The notes under the pieces are model-generated. The model was not told the origin of the DNA, made no database searches, and saw nothing but the letters and a program-made list of their open reading frames with translations. A program made the position numbers and the translations under genes. Below, piece by piece: positions 22,080-33,500 of a stretch of 64,000 nucleotides of DNA. The stretch lies in the NCBI RefSeq assembly GCF_016801865.2, contig NC_068939.1, positions 153,580,240-153,644,239 on the forward strand, in the 5' to 3' direction. Numbering within the stretch: the first letter of the stretch is position 1; each line of letters opens with the position of its first letter. This DNA comes from Culex pipiens pallens. Taxonomy: Eukaryota > Arthropoda > Insecta > Diptera > Culicidae.

Positions 22080-22621
22080 CGGTAGAAAAATCTAAGTGTG
22101 CAAGGGACCGTCGAGGAAGAGAATGATCAGTTTACAGAACGATGCAAAAGGAAGACTTGATTGATTTTTTTTTTCTAGATACCCAGCTATGGGAGAGAAT
22201 CATGGCAACGTCCAGCAAACAAAAACAAACTTATGTCAAACATCCTTCAAAACTTTGTTTCGCGAAGAAAAATGTCTATGCAAGCCATGAGAAAGTGAAA
22301 TTATTGACAACCGGAAGAGATTTTTAAAGCAAACAGAATCCAAGGGAACGTCGAGGAAGAGATCCTTCAAGCAAGAGAAAATATCGAGGAATAAAGGCAA
22401 TCGAAGTATGCAGATTGAAGGGACTGAAGAATTCATCGATAGATGGAGCAATATTGATATCGAGAAGATCGACAGCCAGAGAGTCGACTCTATTTGAATT
22501 TTCTTATTCTATACTTTTTGATCAATTTGGAATTTATTTTATATTTAAGTGATTATCTTGCTTTAAAAACGTTAATTATCAATAAAGGTATTTTGCTAAC
22601 ATCTTTTTTTCTTTTTTTCAG

Positions 22622-22651
22622 ATTATACTTACCCCAGTTGACATCTTAAAG
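22622..22651 (+). CDS. Candidate 30-nt microexon
   Basis: Seen: a textbook 3' splice site upstream (branch-type TGCTAAC at 22594-22600, an almost pure pyrimidine tract, and TTTTTTTCAG ending at 22621), then 30 nt, then a donor AAAG|GTAGGC. Only one frame is open: IILTPVDILK, 10 codons starting and ending at codon boundaries. The other two frames contain TGA or TAA. It lies 130 bp right of the nested TE block, in unique sequence. I cannot assign a gene. Without a flanking exon or transcript evidence it could be chance. Confidence 0.3.
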
Positions 22652-23947
22652 GTAGGCTCATTCACGCAAAACTAGCTTTTACATCCCACCATAACTCAAA
22701 GTGTGACGCACGATTAGTTGCTCAACCCCTGGAGGGTGGAAGTCGGTTAGCTGCGGCAAAGCCAACCTAATTAACTTCGTCGACTAATCTGCCTTTTCAC
22801 TTGGGTTGCGGTAATTTTCCTCCATTTTGCCTCGGTCCTGGTGACACATTGACAAACTGTGGAAAATCACCGGATTTCCTAAGGCCTCCGGGGGGGAAAA
22901 GTGCCGGCGAAAAAAGGTCCAAAGCTGCCCTCGGAATGGATGGTAATTGGCAGCACCGATTATGGTTGTTTTTGTCGAGGTCTTTGCGGGGGAAAATGCC
23001 TTCGGATTGGTAAACAGATTGCTGACGTTTCGGCGATGCTGGAAGGTTACTTCTTGAGGGGTTGAACAAGTAGATCAACCCCACGAGCTTGAGCTTGACG
23101 AACTGGCAGCACTGAAGCCGGTGCACATCGCGTTTCAAGGTGATCCAGTTCCGAGGCAGAAAAAGCTCGGCAAAGTATTGGATTACATTCCGTCGTCATC
23201 GGTCTACTCCAACCCGGCCAACATTGTCGTTCGAAGAGTTCTGCCGGATTACCACTCCACCCCTCTGACAAAGTCCTGCCTGGTGTTGCCAGTTTCTTCC
23301 AGTTTGGTTCGAACAAAACACTTGCACGCCAGCTTCAGGTTACAAATCGTCTTGTGCGAGGAATTTGAAGGATTTCTGATCCGACCTGCGGATTTCAGTG
23401 CCGGCCGGTGTTCAGGTGCTCGCGTTACAGAACAATTTATGTTTTCCTTCTGCGGTGGTGGTCGGGTCGGGCCGAGTGTTGCTCCGCGCCTGGAACGAGT
23501 AAATTATTCAAATGAGCGCTATGAATATTAAACGATTCTTGACAGACCCTGGCGGGTGCGGGCAAAACAGTTGGAAGGAATTTTGCGTGAGAATTTACGA
23601 GCTCAATGTGTACGGTTGTAATGTCATAATTGTAATTTGCAAATTGCGGCGTCGCAAGTGGCACTGAACAAGAGGAAGGTCGCCGAATGTCGTTGGCGGT
23701 TTGAGTTTGAGTGCAACAGGTTAAGAGTAATTGAGGCAGCATATGGAGGAGTTGACTGTGTTCAATCAATTCTCGAGCGAAAAAAAGGCTTGGCAGAATG
23801 TGGCTGGGAAATGGTGTGGGAACTGGTTTGCAATGACTAATTGAGATGATGGCTTGTTGACTTTGAGATTGATTCCTTCATGTAAGAATATGATCATATG
23901 GTAAGGGATGAGATTGCTGATTAAATGTTTATTACAGTGCCATCCCG
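22652..23947. other. Unique, complex stretch
   Basis: GC-richer sequence with overlapping short frames on both strands (up to 136 aa at 23121-23531 on the + strand and 110-113 aa on the minus strand). They overlap one another and show no domain. No repeat family shared with the rest of the window. Confidence 0.4.
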
Positions 23948-24838
23948 TTTTTGGCAACAGACGTGATTTTTATGTAGCCAAAACAAGGATGCGGCCAAAA
24001 TCGGGAAATCTTAAAAATTGTATTTTCATGATAAAAAAAAACTCTTGATATTTGTGTCAATAAACATCGTTAAGCTTTCATACTGACGGGTGTGATTTAA
24101 GGCTCTGGAAAGCATCATTTCTGATTGGCCTTTTGGCGGCCATGTTTGTTTTAGAAAAACATTCAAATCTTGATCAATCAAAAATTGGTTTTCTTTGTGT
24201 TGTTCGTTTTTTTATTTCAATTTTATTTATAAAATTTATGATGAGAAATATTATATGCATTCAAAACAATTATATTTTATATTAATTATATTTTTAACAA
24301 ATTAATGTATGTTTTGAACGTATTATCTTAAAAAAAAAAAAATTTTATAAGGTCCTTACGGGGCTGGAACCGGACTAGGATCGAGTCGGCTTTTGTAATT
24401 ACATTTTCTTAAAGCTAAGAGTTATTACAGAGGATCTTGTGAGTAAATGTTGGGAAGAGGGGAGGTTTTGAAATATAATTATTATTACGTATTACGAGAC
24501 GAAAAATATCAAACAAGTTGAAATTGTTGTAATACTATCACTTTTTTTTTAAAGTAATTTTACCTGAAAAATGTGTAAAAATGTGAAATTTTACAGAAAT
24601 TCACGTAACCGTCACCAGTTCACCAGTAAAATTTCAATTTTTAACTCAAAATCTGTCACCATTTTCGGATGTAATACTTACTACAATTTTTTAAAGTTTT
24701 TATGATTCCAAGAAAAAAAATCAACAGACCAAAAATGTTCGCATAAAACAAGACAAAACGTGTTTTTTTTTTTAAAGCAGAATTATTCTCTAAGCGCTGG
24801 TACTATCAAAACTTGGTTTAAAACTTTTGTGTGAAATC
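23948..24838. other. AT-rich gap with one orphan TIR-like end
   Basis: TACAGTGCCATCCCGTTTTTGG at about 23935-23956 looks like a pogo/mariner-type terminus next to a TA, but I find no inverted partner within the next 2 kb, so any element is truncated. The rest is AT-rich with no feature. Confidence 0.35.
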
Positions 24839-25784
24839 CAAGGTTGTCAATTTGATAATTCTATCGGCGATGAACGATAACTCGTTTTTAAAGTCTTTCT
24901 TAAATCGACTGAATTCAACTAAATCGTGTTAAATTTTCAATGCTTTCACCAAGAATATTTTTTGAAAATGTAGTAAGTTTCAAGTTTCTCAAAATTGTTC
25001 ATAAATTAGCGTATTTTACGGAATTAATCAAATTTTTATGATTTGCAACATGGGTATTAAACGAAGCGATATTTTGTATGCTTGAGTTTTTTTTTGAAAA
25101 ATTCTAAAATATTCACCAAATATCGTATTTTTTTGAAAATGTGCACTAAAATTTTCAAAAAAAGTAGCGAAATTATGCATGCCTCAAACATACATTAATA
25201 TTTGTTACGCTTTATATAATATTTCGTATTGTTGATAATAGAAAATTGAGTATTTTTAAAAACTTACAAAAATTGTAGTGATTTACGAAAAAATAAAATG
25301 AAAATGCATGCAAAATTTCGCTTCCTTTGCGAATTTAAAAAAATGAAAAATACCTTACTTTGTGAAAATTTGAGTGATGCAAAAAAAAAAACGCTAATAA
25401 ACTCCAAATGAGCATCAAACTTCGCTTCGTTAGATACCCATATTAAAATTTTAGTGTACATTTTCAAAAAAATACGATATTTGTGAAACAAAAGACACGA
25501 ATAAAGGGAACGAGCATACAAAATATCGCTTCGTTTAAAACCCATCTTGCAAAGTATAAAAATTTGAGTACTTTCGAAAAATATGATATTTTGTAAACAA
25601 TTTTGATTATTTATACTTTGAAACATACTACATTTTCAAAAAAAAAAAAAAAATCTAACGCGATTTGGTTGAGTTAAGGCGATTTTAGAAAGATTTAAAA
25701 AATGAGTTATCGTCTATTATCGGCGATAAGATTATCGACGAAAGAATTATCGAAATAACGATAATGTTATCATTAACAACCTTG
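24839..25784. mobile_element. Long foldback element, near-complete palindrome of about 946 bp
   Basis: Ends CAAGGTTGTCAAT and ATTAACAACCTTG are inverted. The pairing continues through the whole length: CGATAACTCGTTTTTAAAG versus TTTAAAAAATGAGTTATCG, and GGGTATTAAACGAAGCGATA versus TATCGCTTCGTTTAAAACCC. A second, shorter match (GATACCCA near 25431) lies near the centre. CAAGG-type ends suggest hAT, but the 8-bp flanks (GTGAAATC and AAAAGTCG) do not match, so the superfamily is open. No transposase ORF. Confidence 0.87.
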
Positions 25785-26342
25785 AAAAGTCGGTTTTTTA
25801 TAATACCGTTATCATTTGTTTGTTCCTAATTTTGCCTTTTATAATTTTCTCCAATAATTATTAGTGCAGCCATCAGCAATTGGTTTTCAGTTGCTTGCAA
25901 TACATTTTTCCTTCAAATTTAAAAGTTTTTTTTTTTAAATCTCTTTGATTTTTTCGGTTAGTTTTCCGTCAAAATTTACCAAAAAATCGGAAGGATCTAA
26001 AAACAAACTTTTGGATTTGAAGGAAAATGTTTTGAAATCAACTTAAAACCAATTGCAGGTTGATGCACTAACACTTATTTTAAGAATTGCAAGAATATTT
26101 TTAATGTTTATAAAATTTTGCATATAAATGCTTCAATTTGATTTTATGCATTTATAACTTATATATAAAAAAAATATATGTGGTACATTTTGTTTTTTCA
26201 GACTAATTTGACTATGTTGAGCTACCCTATTACTCATACTTATTGATTGATTTTAACCTTCTCTATGAAAGTTCGAAAATATTTTTCCAATCAAGGTTTA
26301 AATATGTAAATAATAAGCAATCGACTTGAGAAACTGAATCCA
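25785..26342. other. AT-rich gap
   Basis: AT-rich sequence with homopolymer runs. No gene, RNA or inverted-repeat element is apparent. Confidence 0.35.
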
Positions 26343-26574
26343 CACAGAAAAAAAATAATTCTGAATGTTACATCATTGATAATGTAACACTTTTGCGCGT
26401 CATTAATCATGAAAATTTAAATGTGATTTGATGTAAATTAGCAACAAATCATTCGTAAATACATGATTTTACGTGTGATACAGACGATAACATCGAATCT
26501 TACATTTACATCAACCGAGTTTACATGTGATTCATAATTTCCGTGTCGAGTAAATTTACACTTTTTTTTCTGTG
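26343..26574. mobile_element. MITE, TIR CACAGAAAAAAAA
   Basis: CACAGAAAAAAAATAATT at the left and TTTTTTTTCTGTG at the right. The 232-bp interior has GTAACA, TTACAT and ATGATTTTACGTG phrases in both orientations. The terminal type resembles the elements at 15705-15916 and 32410-32591. TA flanks are not visible here, so the target site is uncertain. Confidence 0.7.
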
Positions 26575-26901
26575 CAATTAACGAGGCATTCATCAACTAT
26601 CAATCGAGGAGTGGCCAAATCCACTTATTAATTGTTTAAGGTTTTACTTTTACGATACAAAAAAGCTGACATTTTTTATTGTTGATTCTTATATTTTTCT
26701 TAAAGCATTATTGCTTGAAGCAATCATCTGAAAAACAACCAAACATTCCACTCTGTAAGAGGAACCAACGCGTTTAACTCTGCATGATTGCCACTTGTCG
26801 TGTGAAGCCGACATCGCTTGCCACCCATCCCAGGAGGGAAAAGTGTCATGCTCCGTTGCAAGTGTGCACAAGACTTGAACTATCGCACAATTCGCGGCCA
26901 T

Positions 26902-27385
26902 CGTGCTAACTTGTCGTACGTGCCTTTTGGACCAAATTGAGTAAAGAACACCATTTTGTGCAGCTCACAATGCCCCACCTTTTGACCTTCATAGATCCCC
27001 AAAATTCTATTTCAATCCTGAGATATTCAATAAAAACTGAAAAAACTCCTTGCATTTTTTGTCACTTTACATATGAAAGTAGTTTCAATCTTGTCGTGCT
27101 ATCTTGACCCTCCCTGAAAATTGATGTAAGTGCGACAACTGGCCAAAGGGATTTCAGGTCGGAACGCGTTTGACACACGTACAAGTTAGATAACTCGGGA
27201 CTTCGGCAACCAAATTCAACCAAACTTTGGGATAGTAAACAGAATGATCAGCCAAACAAAACGTGTTTGTTTTTGTTTACATTGCGTGCCCTAGTCTTTG
27301 TTTATTCAAGGTCAAACATTAAAACGTGTTTTTATCTCGAAACGCCGAAATGGCGAGTGCGACATGATAGCACGACGACGTCGAA
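26902..27385. mobile_element. MITE, TIR TCGTGCTAACTTGTCG, copy 1
   Basis: The left end TCGTGCTAACTTGTCGTACG (about 26900) is inverted at the right (GCGACATGATAGCACGACG, about 27358-27376), with an additional internal TTGTCGTGCTATCTTG near 27093. The left part (GGACCAAATTGAGTAAAGAA, TTTTGTGCAGCTCACAATGC) recurs at 51505-51660. No ORF; ends are approximate by 5-10 bp. Confidence 0.72.
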
Positions 27386-29549
27386 TTGAGCTTCAACTCT
27401 GCCGGGAGCGCACTCAAGCTCACGCGTGAAGTAGCGTTTCGTTGCGGTGTGGCAGTCACTTTACTACCATGGAAATTCTTTATACGAGGGAGGACAATCA
27501 TAATCTTGTAATAATGCTGGGTTATGCACTTTGCATGCTGAGGGGAGGAGCACGCAATTCGCGAGTGAGTCGATTTTTGAGGGGCTTCTTAAAATCTTTT
27601 GAGTGACTTTTTTTTATGAAATGGTGGGTAATATTGACAAAGTTTCTTTAATTTAAGTAAGTTTAAAAAAATATTTACATAGCAAAAGACATCAGTATTT
27701 TTTGTGATGCAGTTTACTTGAAAATCTTGAATCGTCAAAAGAAGCAATCTCTCTACGTTGCATTAAATTTCAATTCTTTTCCAATTTTCCTTGACAGCAT
27801 TTTACCGCGCTTGTCAAACGTTATAAATCGCGCAAATAATAAGCTTTTCAATTTTCCTCCACCTTTTATCGCAACCAGCCACGTATAACGTGCATTTCAT
27901 ACATGGTATAGAAGAGATCTTTGCGTCTTCTTGGTGGCAAAGTAAACGTACACGTGTCCCGGCTGTGTCTCGCAGCTTAAGCGGTTTCGCGGGTGGAACT
28001 AAAGGGGCTGTCCATAAACAACGAAGCACCATGTTCCATACAGTTTAAATGATATTACATTTATACAGAATACGAATCTTTAAAAGGCTATCATTTTGCC
28101 CACGTGAATTTTAGGCATCCCCTCAAGACAATTCAAGGAATTCGCACAGCTCGGGGCAACGGCAAGTGGCTTGTGGTCATGGCGGCAAGAGTCGCTGTAA
28201 TGCAAAAGAGACCACAAGTAATCTCGAGCATTTACATTGCTCGCAGCGCGGCTCCAAATAATTGGCTTAATTTCTACGTTGGTGGCAGCTCATCAGTACC
28301 ATGTACACAAAACGAACCTGCGAACCCACCTGCGAAGCACCCGAAGGCAATTACTGAGGTATCTTGGGTGTGGGAAACATTCGCGTTATGTAACGAAAAA
28401 AGCCACAAATGGGAGACGATAAGGAGCGCGAGCTTATTTTGTTTCGCCAAGAGCTTTTGAAGGGCTTCCCGCGGCGGTCACTTTGGGTCACTCTAAGTCA
28501 ATTACAGTCCTTTTTGCAGTGACAGGATCGCGTTAAGGAACGCCAATCGATAACTTCCCCGGGAATATGTTCCAACTTTTCAAGGTAAATTGCAACTGAC
28601 ACAAAGCTTCGATTAAGTGGTTGGCGGCGAGGAAAAAAATGATACAATTGTGAAACACAGCTGAACGCAAAGTGCTTCGTTTGCGTGGGACTAGACAAAA
28701 GCGCTTCGACATTGGACCCGGGACATGCCGGGCTCACCTGGGTCGCAAAATTGAATTGTGCAATCCCTACAGAGGCCCGGTAGTTGGCCCAAATGAAGCT
28801 ACCCGGTGTGAATATGGGGGAATAGATGATGACAAAAAATTTTTGGTGAAAAAGCATTGTCGGAGCAGACATTTAGAATTGAAATATTGATGCCTTTTTT
28901 TCGACTAAGGTTTTTTTTAAATCCAAAACAAAATAAATTTTGGGAAAAAATCCAAAATACTGTTATCTTTTTTTTTATTTTTTTTATGACAGTTTATCGA
29001 TCACAAGTTGAAGTTATAGTTATTTTTAAGGTTAAAATGTGCATAAACCAGCGATGGAGTTATCATCATCAAAAGAAAAATTTTGTACGTTCATCAAGAG
29101 AAAAAAGGTGCAGGTGGTTATGTTACACATGACCAGTATGACAAAGAACTTTGCAAGATGATTGTTGAAATTTTCGATTAGAATGTCCGGTCCAAATTTC
29201 CCTCTTATAATAACCGTCCTATCGAACTTAGGGGACGGAAATTGCAAGTGGAGCTGAAATAGAAATCAAAGTGAAATCAATTTACTTTTCTTCACCACTC
29301 GAAAGTTACCAAGATGCGGGAATGTTTTTACAAGGCTGTTGCAAGCAATCGGCGGCAGTAAAGGAAATTTGAACAGCAGACATTAAAAATTACCCTTTAC
29401 AGGGCTCTTAATGATTACAAGATAGTTATTCTAAATTTCCAGAAACAGATTTTCACAGTGGCACAAAAAAATGTGCATCGCAGTAGTCTATTTATTACTT
29501 CCTGCCTAATAAGCAATATATTTTAACTGCTTAATTTCAGATAATGGCC
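27386..29549. other. Unique stretch without a recognised gene
   Basis: Complex sequence from about 27800 to 28850, AT-rich after that. Frames of up to 124 aa occur on both strands and overlap one another (for example + 28104-28460 and - 28498-28872), with no domains. Around 28006 the phrase GGGGCTGTCCATAAAC resembles the terminus of a mosquito MITE type, without a visible partner. Confidence 0.38.
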
Positions 29550-31228
29550 AAATGTTACTTTTCGTGTCCAGTATCAAAAATCATAAAGTTTGATACCCAT
29601 ATTGCCCCAACTCTTACGGTCCAGCAAATGTCCCCCCATCGGAACATCCGCGGGGCCTCCGGCCACTCCGGATTGTGGCCACTACTGCCGAAATGTCAAA
29701 TTTCATGTCCAGTATCAAAAACCATAAAGTTTGATACCAATATTCCCCCAACTCTTACGGTTCGGCAAATGTCCCCCCATCGGAACATCCGCGGGGTCTC
29801 CGGCCACTCCGGATTGTGGCCACTACTGCCAAAATGTCAAATTTCATGTCTGGTATCAAAAACCATAAAGTTTGATACCCATATTGCCCCAACTCTTACG
29901 GTCCAGCAAATGTCCCCTTATCGGAACATCCCCGGGGCCTCCGGCCATTCCAGGTGGTGGCCACTACTGCCAAAATGTCAAATTTCATGTCCAGTATCAA
30001 AATCCCTAAAGTTTGATACCCATATTGCCCCAACTCTTACGGTTCCGCAAATGTCCCCTTATCGGAACATCCCCGGGGCCTCCGGCCACTCCGGATTGTG
30101 GTCACTACTGCCGAAATGTCAAATTTCATGTCCGGTATCAAAAACCATAAAGTTTGATACCCATATTGCCCAACTCTTACGGTCCAGCAAATGTCCCCCC
30201 ATCGGAACATCCGCGGGGCCTCCGGCCACTCCGGATTGTGGCCGCTACTGCCGAAATGTCAAATTTCATGTTCAGTATCAAATACCATAAAGTTTGATAC
30301 CCATATTGCCCCAACTCTTACGGTCCAGCAAATGTCCCCTTATCGGAACATCCCCGGGGCCTCCGGCCACTCCAGGTGGTGGCCACTACTGCCAAAATGT
30401 CAAATTTCATGTCCAGTATCAAAAACCATAAAATTTGATACCCATATTGCCCCAACTCTTACGGTTCGGCAAATGTCCCCCCATCGGAACATCCGCGGGG
30501 TCTCCGGCCACTCCGGATTGTGGCCACTACTGCCAAAATGTCAAATTTCATGTCCGGTATCAAAAACCATAAAGTTTGATACCCATATTGCCCAACTCTT
30601 ACGGTCCAGCAAATGTCCCCCCATCGGAACATCCGCGGGGCCTCCGGCCACTCCGGATTGTGGCCGCTACTGCCGAAATGTCAAATTTCATGTTCAGTAT
30701 CAAATACCATAAAGTTTGATACCCATATTGCCCCAACTCTTACGGTCCAGCAAATGTCCCCTTATCGGAACATCCCCGGGGCCTCCGGCCACACCAGGTG
30801 GTGGCCACTACTGCCAAAATGTCAAATTTCATGTCCAGTATCAAAAACCATAAAATTTGATACCCATATTGCCCCAACTCTTACGGTTCGGCAAATGTCC
30901 CCCCATCGGAACATCCGCGGGGTCTCCGGCCACTCCGGATTGTGGCCACTACTGCCGGAATGTCAAATTTCATGTCCGGTATCAAAAACCATAAAGTTTG
31001 ATACCCATATTGCCCCAACTCTTACGGTTCGGCAAATGTCCCCCCATCGGAACATCCGCGGGGCCTCCGGCCACTCCGGATTGTGGCCACTACTGCCGAA
31101 ATGTCAAATTTCATGTCCAGTATCAAAAACCATTAAGTTTGATACCCGTATTGCCCCAACTCTTATGGTTCGGCAAATGTCCCCCCATCGGAACATCCGC
31201 GGGGCCTCCGGCCACTCCAGGTGGTGGC
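29550..31228. repeat. Minisatellite: 12 units of 140-141 bp with a 422-bp higher-order repeat
   Basis: The phrase GGAACATCC recurs at 29641, 29782, 29923, 30064, 30204, 30345, 30486, 30626, 30767, 30908, 31049 and 31190, giving steps of 141 bp and twice 140 bp. Each unit contains TTTCATGTCCAGTATCAAAA, GCCCCAACTCTTACGG and GGCCTCCGGCCACTCC. The 422-bp block 30124-30545 is repeated almost exactly at 30546-30967. Because 141 is 47 codons, long + frames (248, 173 and 236 aa) run through it with a 47-residue period. Units differ mostly at positions that change the residue (His/Tyr, Arg/Pro, Ala/Val), and the two 140-bp units shift the frame, so I read it as non-coding. Confidence 0.97.
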
Positions 31229-31700
31229 CAGTTCCAATGATCGACTCCCGCGACTGGCATGTCTTAGCTGGTCCTTGCCTCCAAGCCATCTGCTTCCCGG
31301 ACCTCCAAGCAGTCTGCTTCTGATGTGTCCTCGTCGACGTCCAGCAATAGAATGAATTTTCGGGACCGACCGAGCCGAGTTTTGTTGGCTCGTCGACGAT
31401 CCGAAAATTATGAGGTGGAGTGGGGGAGATTTTAGATACATCAATCTCACGTCTCTCGATTGACTGATTGGGAAACGTTCGTTCATCCAACAAGCGTGCA
31501 CCAAAAAGAGGGGAAATTTGCCGAGAGGGGAATTCGTCACGTAACGTTTTCGCTTCGCGAAAATTTTGGATTGACACCACGTATAGAAACCTTAGGACAA
31601 AGTTCTTTGTCAAAAAAAACCGAAAGTATGGCTCTCTTCTCTCACGCACGAAAGATAGATAAAATGAAATCTAAAAAAATCATCATATTGATTATTCGAC
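31229..31700. other. GC-rich flank of the minisatellite
   Basis: Follows the last repeat unit. On the minus strand a 181-aa frame (31649-31104) enters the last repeat unit and stops there. It shows no conserved motif I can recognise, and a second minus frame (125 aa) overlaps it. It could be the remnant of the element in which the minisatellite arose; there is no positive evidence for a gene. Confidence 0.35.
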
Positions 31701-32109
31701 AGAACAGCCTTTTTACTGCTACACTTGCAAGTGTAACGTCACACGTCGTAAAATGACATGTCACATTTTGAAGATGGGGAATGTGTGTAAACAAAGTGAC
31801 ATAATAATTTTAGGGTGCTGCTGACAAGGAAATTCAGAAAAAAATATCAGCAGATTGATTTTTTTTGCGTGATTTGCGTCTTCTCTTTTTTGAGGGTGGA
31901 GAAAGTTCACGAGCAAAAATGATTTTTTTGCGATTATTCCATCCCTGGCATAAACTCTTTTTTGTAGCATTTTTTTTTTACATATTTCATAAAGGAAAGC
32001 ACTCCTTAAACACCTATATCTTGACATTTTTCTAGGAAGTTCCTATGAACTCAAACTTCCCTCAAATAAAACAATAAAACTATGATTTGGTATGTTAATA
32101 AATGAAACC

Positions 32110-33500
32110 TTGGTAAAATTTTCCGCTCTTTTCAAACACATTATTTCGATTTTTTTAAATCTAGGGTTTTTTGAAAAGGCTACAATAACTTATTTTTGGT
32201 ATTTTCAATTGCTGTGCAAGATTTTCCTTAATTCTCATTTATGTTTTTTGATAAGAGCTGAAAATTAAGGACTTTTCAGAAGAAATTCAATTTCTCAAAA
32301 TCCATATTTTTCATGTTTAAATTTTTTTGTATGGGAGAAAAAAAATCGCATTTTTTAGTAAAATTTTCCGCTCTTTTCAAAAACATAACTTCGATTTTTT
32401 TTAAATCTACACGGAGAAAAAAGAGTTCCCAAAATCTTGATTAAGCGTTCATGAAAGTGGGAACCACGAACAAAGTGTTTAAATTATATGGTACGATTTC
32501 CAAAAACGTACCATGGGATTTGAACATTTTGTTCGTGGTTCCCATTTTCATGAGCGCGTGTTCACGATTTTGGGAACTCTTTTTCTCTGTGTAGAGTATC
32601 TTTTGAAAAGGCTTTAATGACTTATTTTTGACATTTGACAAAATTGCTGTGCAAGATTTTTTTTCCATTTTGAATTCTCAATTATGTTTATTGAAAAGAG
32701 TAGAAAATTGGAGGACTATTCAGAAGGAAATGGTACATACAGGGGAAAAAATCACGATTTTTTATAATTTTTTTTTCTTAATTCAATATAAAAAAAAACA
32801 ACTTTAGGTAACATTTTCCGCTCTTTTCAAAAACATAATTTCTTTTTTTTAATCTAGACTATCTTTTGAAAAGGCTTTAATAACTTTTTTTTGGCATTTT
32901 CAATTGCTAAGCAAGGTTTTTTTAATTCTCAATTATTTTTATTGAAAAGAGCAAAAAGTTAGATTATTGTTCAAAAAATGGTACATACACGAAAAAAGGT
33001 ATTTTTTATATTTTTTTAACAAAAAATTTATTTCTTAAAATTTATATTTTTTTATTTTTGATTTTTTTTTGTATGGGAGTAGAAAACTGTAACTCTTCGA
33101 AAAAAATCCGTTCTTTTCAAAAAAAATATTTCTATTTTTTTTGAATCAAGAGTATCTTTTCAAAAGGCTTTAATGACTTATTTTTGACGCATTGAATTCC
33201 TGTACGAGATTTATTTTATTTTTCAATTATGTTTACTGAAAAGAGCAGAAAATTGGAGGATTGTTCAGGAAAAAAAAACATAATTTCATTTTTTTTAATC
33301 TACAGTTTCCTTTGAAAAGGCTTCAATAAGTTATTTTTGACATCTCGAATTGTTGTGCAAGTTTTTTTTTGAATTCTCAATTATTTTTTATTGAAAAGAG
33401 CAAGAAATTGGATAGTTGTCCTGAAAAAATGGTACCCACACGAAAAAAAATAACCTATTTTTTATCAATTTTGTTTAACAGAGATTCAGTTTCTCAAAAT
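32110..33500. repeat. Diverged tandem array, about five units of 160-300 bp
   Basis: The landmarks TTTTCCGCTCTTTTCAAAAA, TTTTGAAAAGGCT and TGAAAAGAGC recur in the same order. TTGAAAAGGCT-type phrases are near 32172, 32605, 32862, 33157 and 33316, and TTGAAAAGAGC-type phrases near 32690, 32943, 33237 and 33391. Removing the MITE at 32410-32591 makes the first spacing about 250 bp. Units are strongly diverged and AT-rich, so this is an old local array. No ORF. Confidence 0.8.
32410..32591. mobile_element. Hairpin MITE (near-full palindrome) inside the tandem array
   Basis: Arms of about 85 bp: CACGGAGAAAAAAGAGTTCC, CATGAAAGTGGGAACCACGA and TGGTACG on the left, each inverted on the right, ending GGAACTCTTTTTCTCTGTG. 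The loop is about 10 bp (32499-32508). TA lies on both sides (32408-32409 and 32592-32593). The transcript would form a strong hairpin and could be a small-RNA source; this is inference. Confidence 0.92.

Larger units (their letters stand above)
20632..22490. mobile_element. pogo-like TA-flanked element, outer shell of a three-level nest
   Basis: CAGTCGACTCTCTGGTTGTC at the left matches the inverted right end (GACAGCCAGAGAGTCGACTC) at 18 of 20 positions. TA lies at 20630-20631 and 22491-22492. CAGT-plus-GACTCTC termini and TA target sites fit the pogo/Tigger branch of Tc1/mariner. A short relative is at 58725-58888. Near the right end a segment is repeated (GTCGAGGAAGAGA at about 22112 and 22351). 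The rest is filled by an inserted element (20681-22079). No transposase ORF. Confidence 0.87.

Noticed and set aside
23935..24010. pogo-like element
   Set aside because: Only one end-like sequence (CAGTGCCATCCCG) is present; no partner end was found.
29544..31323. Long + strand open frames of 248, 173 and 236 aa as genes
   Set aside because: They are produced by a 141-bp tandem repeat, which is a multiple of three. Variants among units mostly change residues and two units shift the frame.
31104..31649. 181-aa minus-strand frame as a retroelement polyprotein remnant
   Set aside because: I see no reverse transcriptase, protease, zinc-knuckle or integrase motif; part of it is minisatellite.
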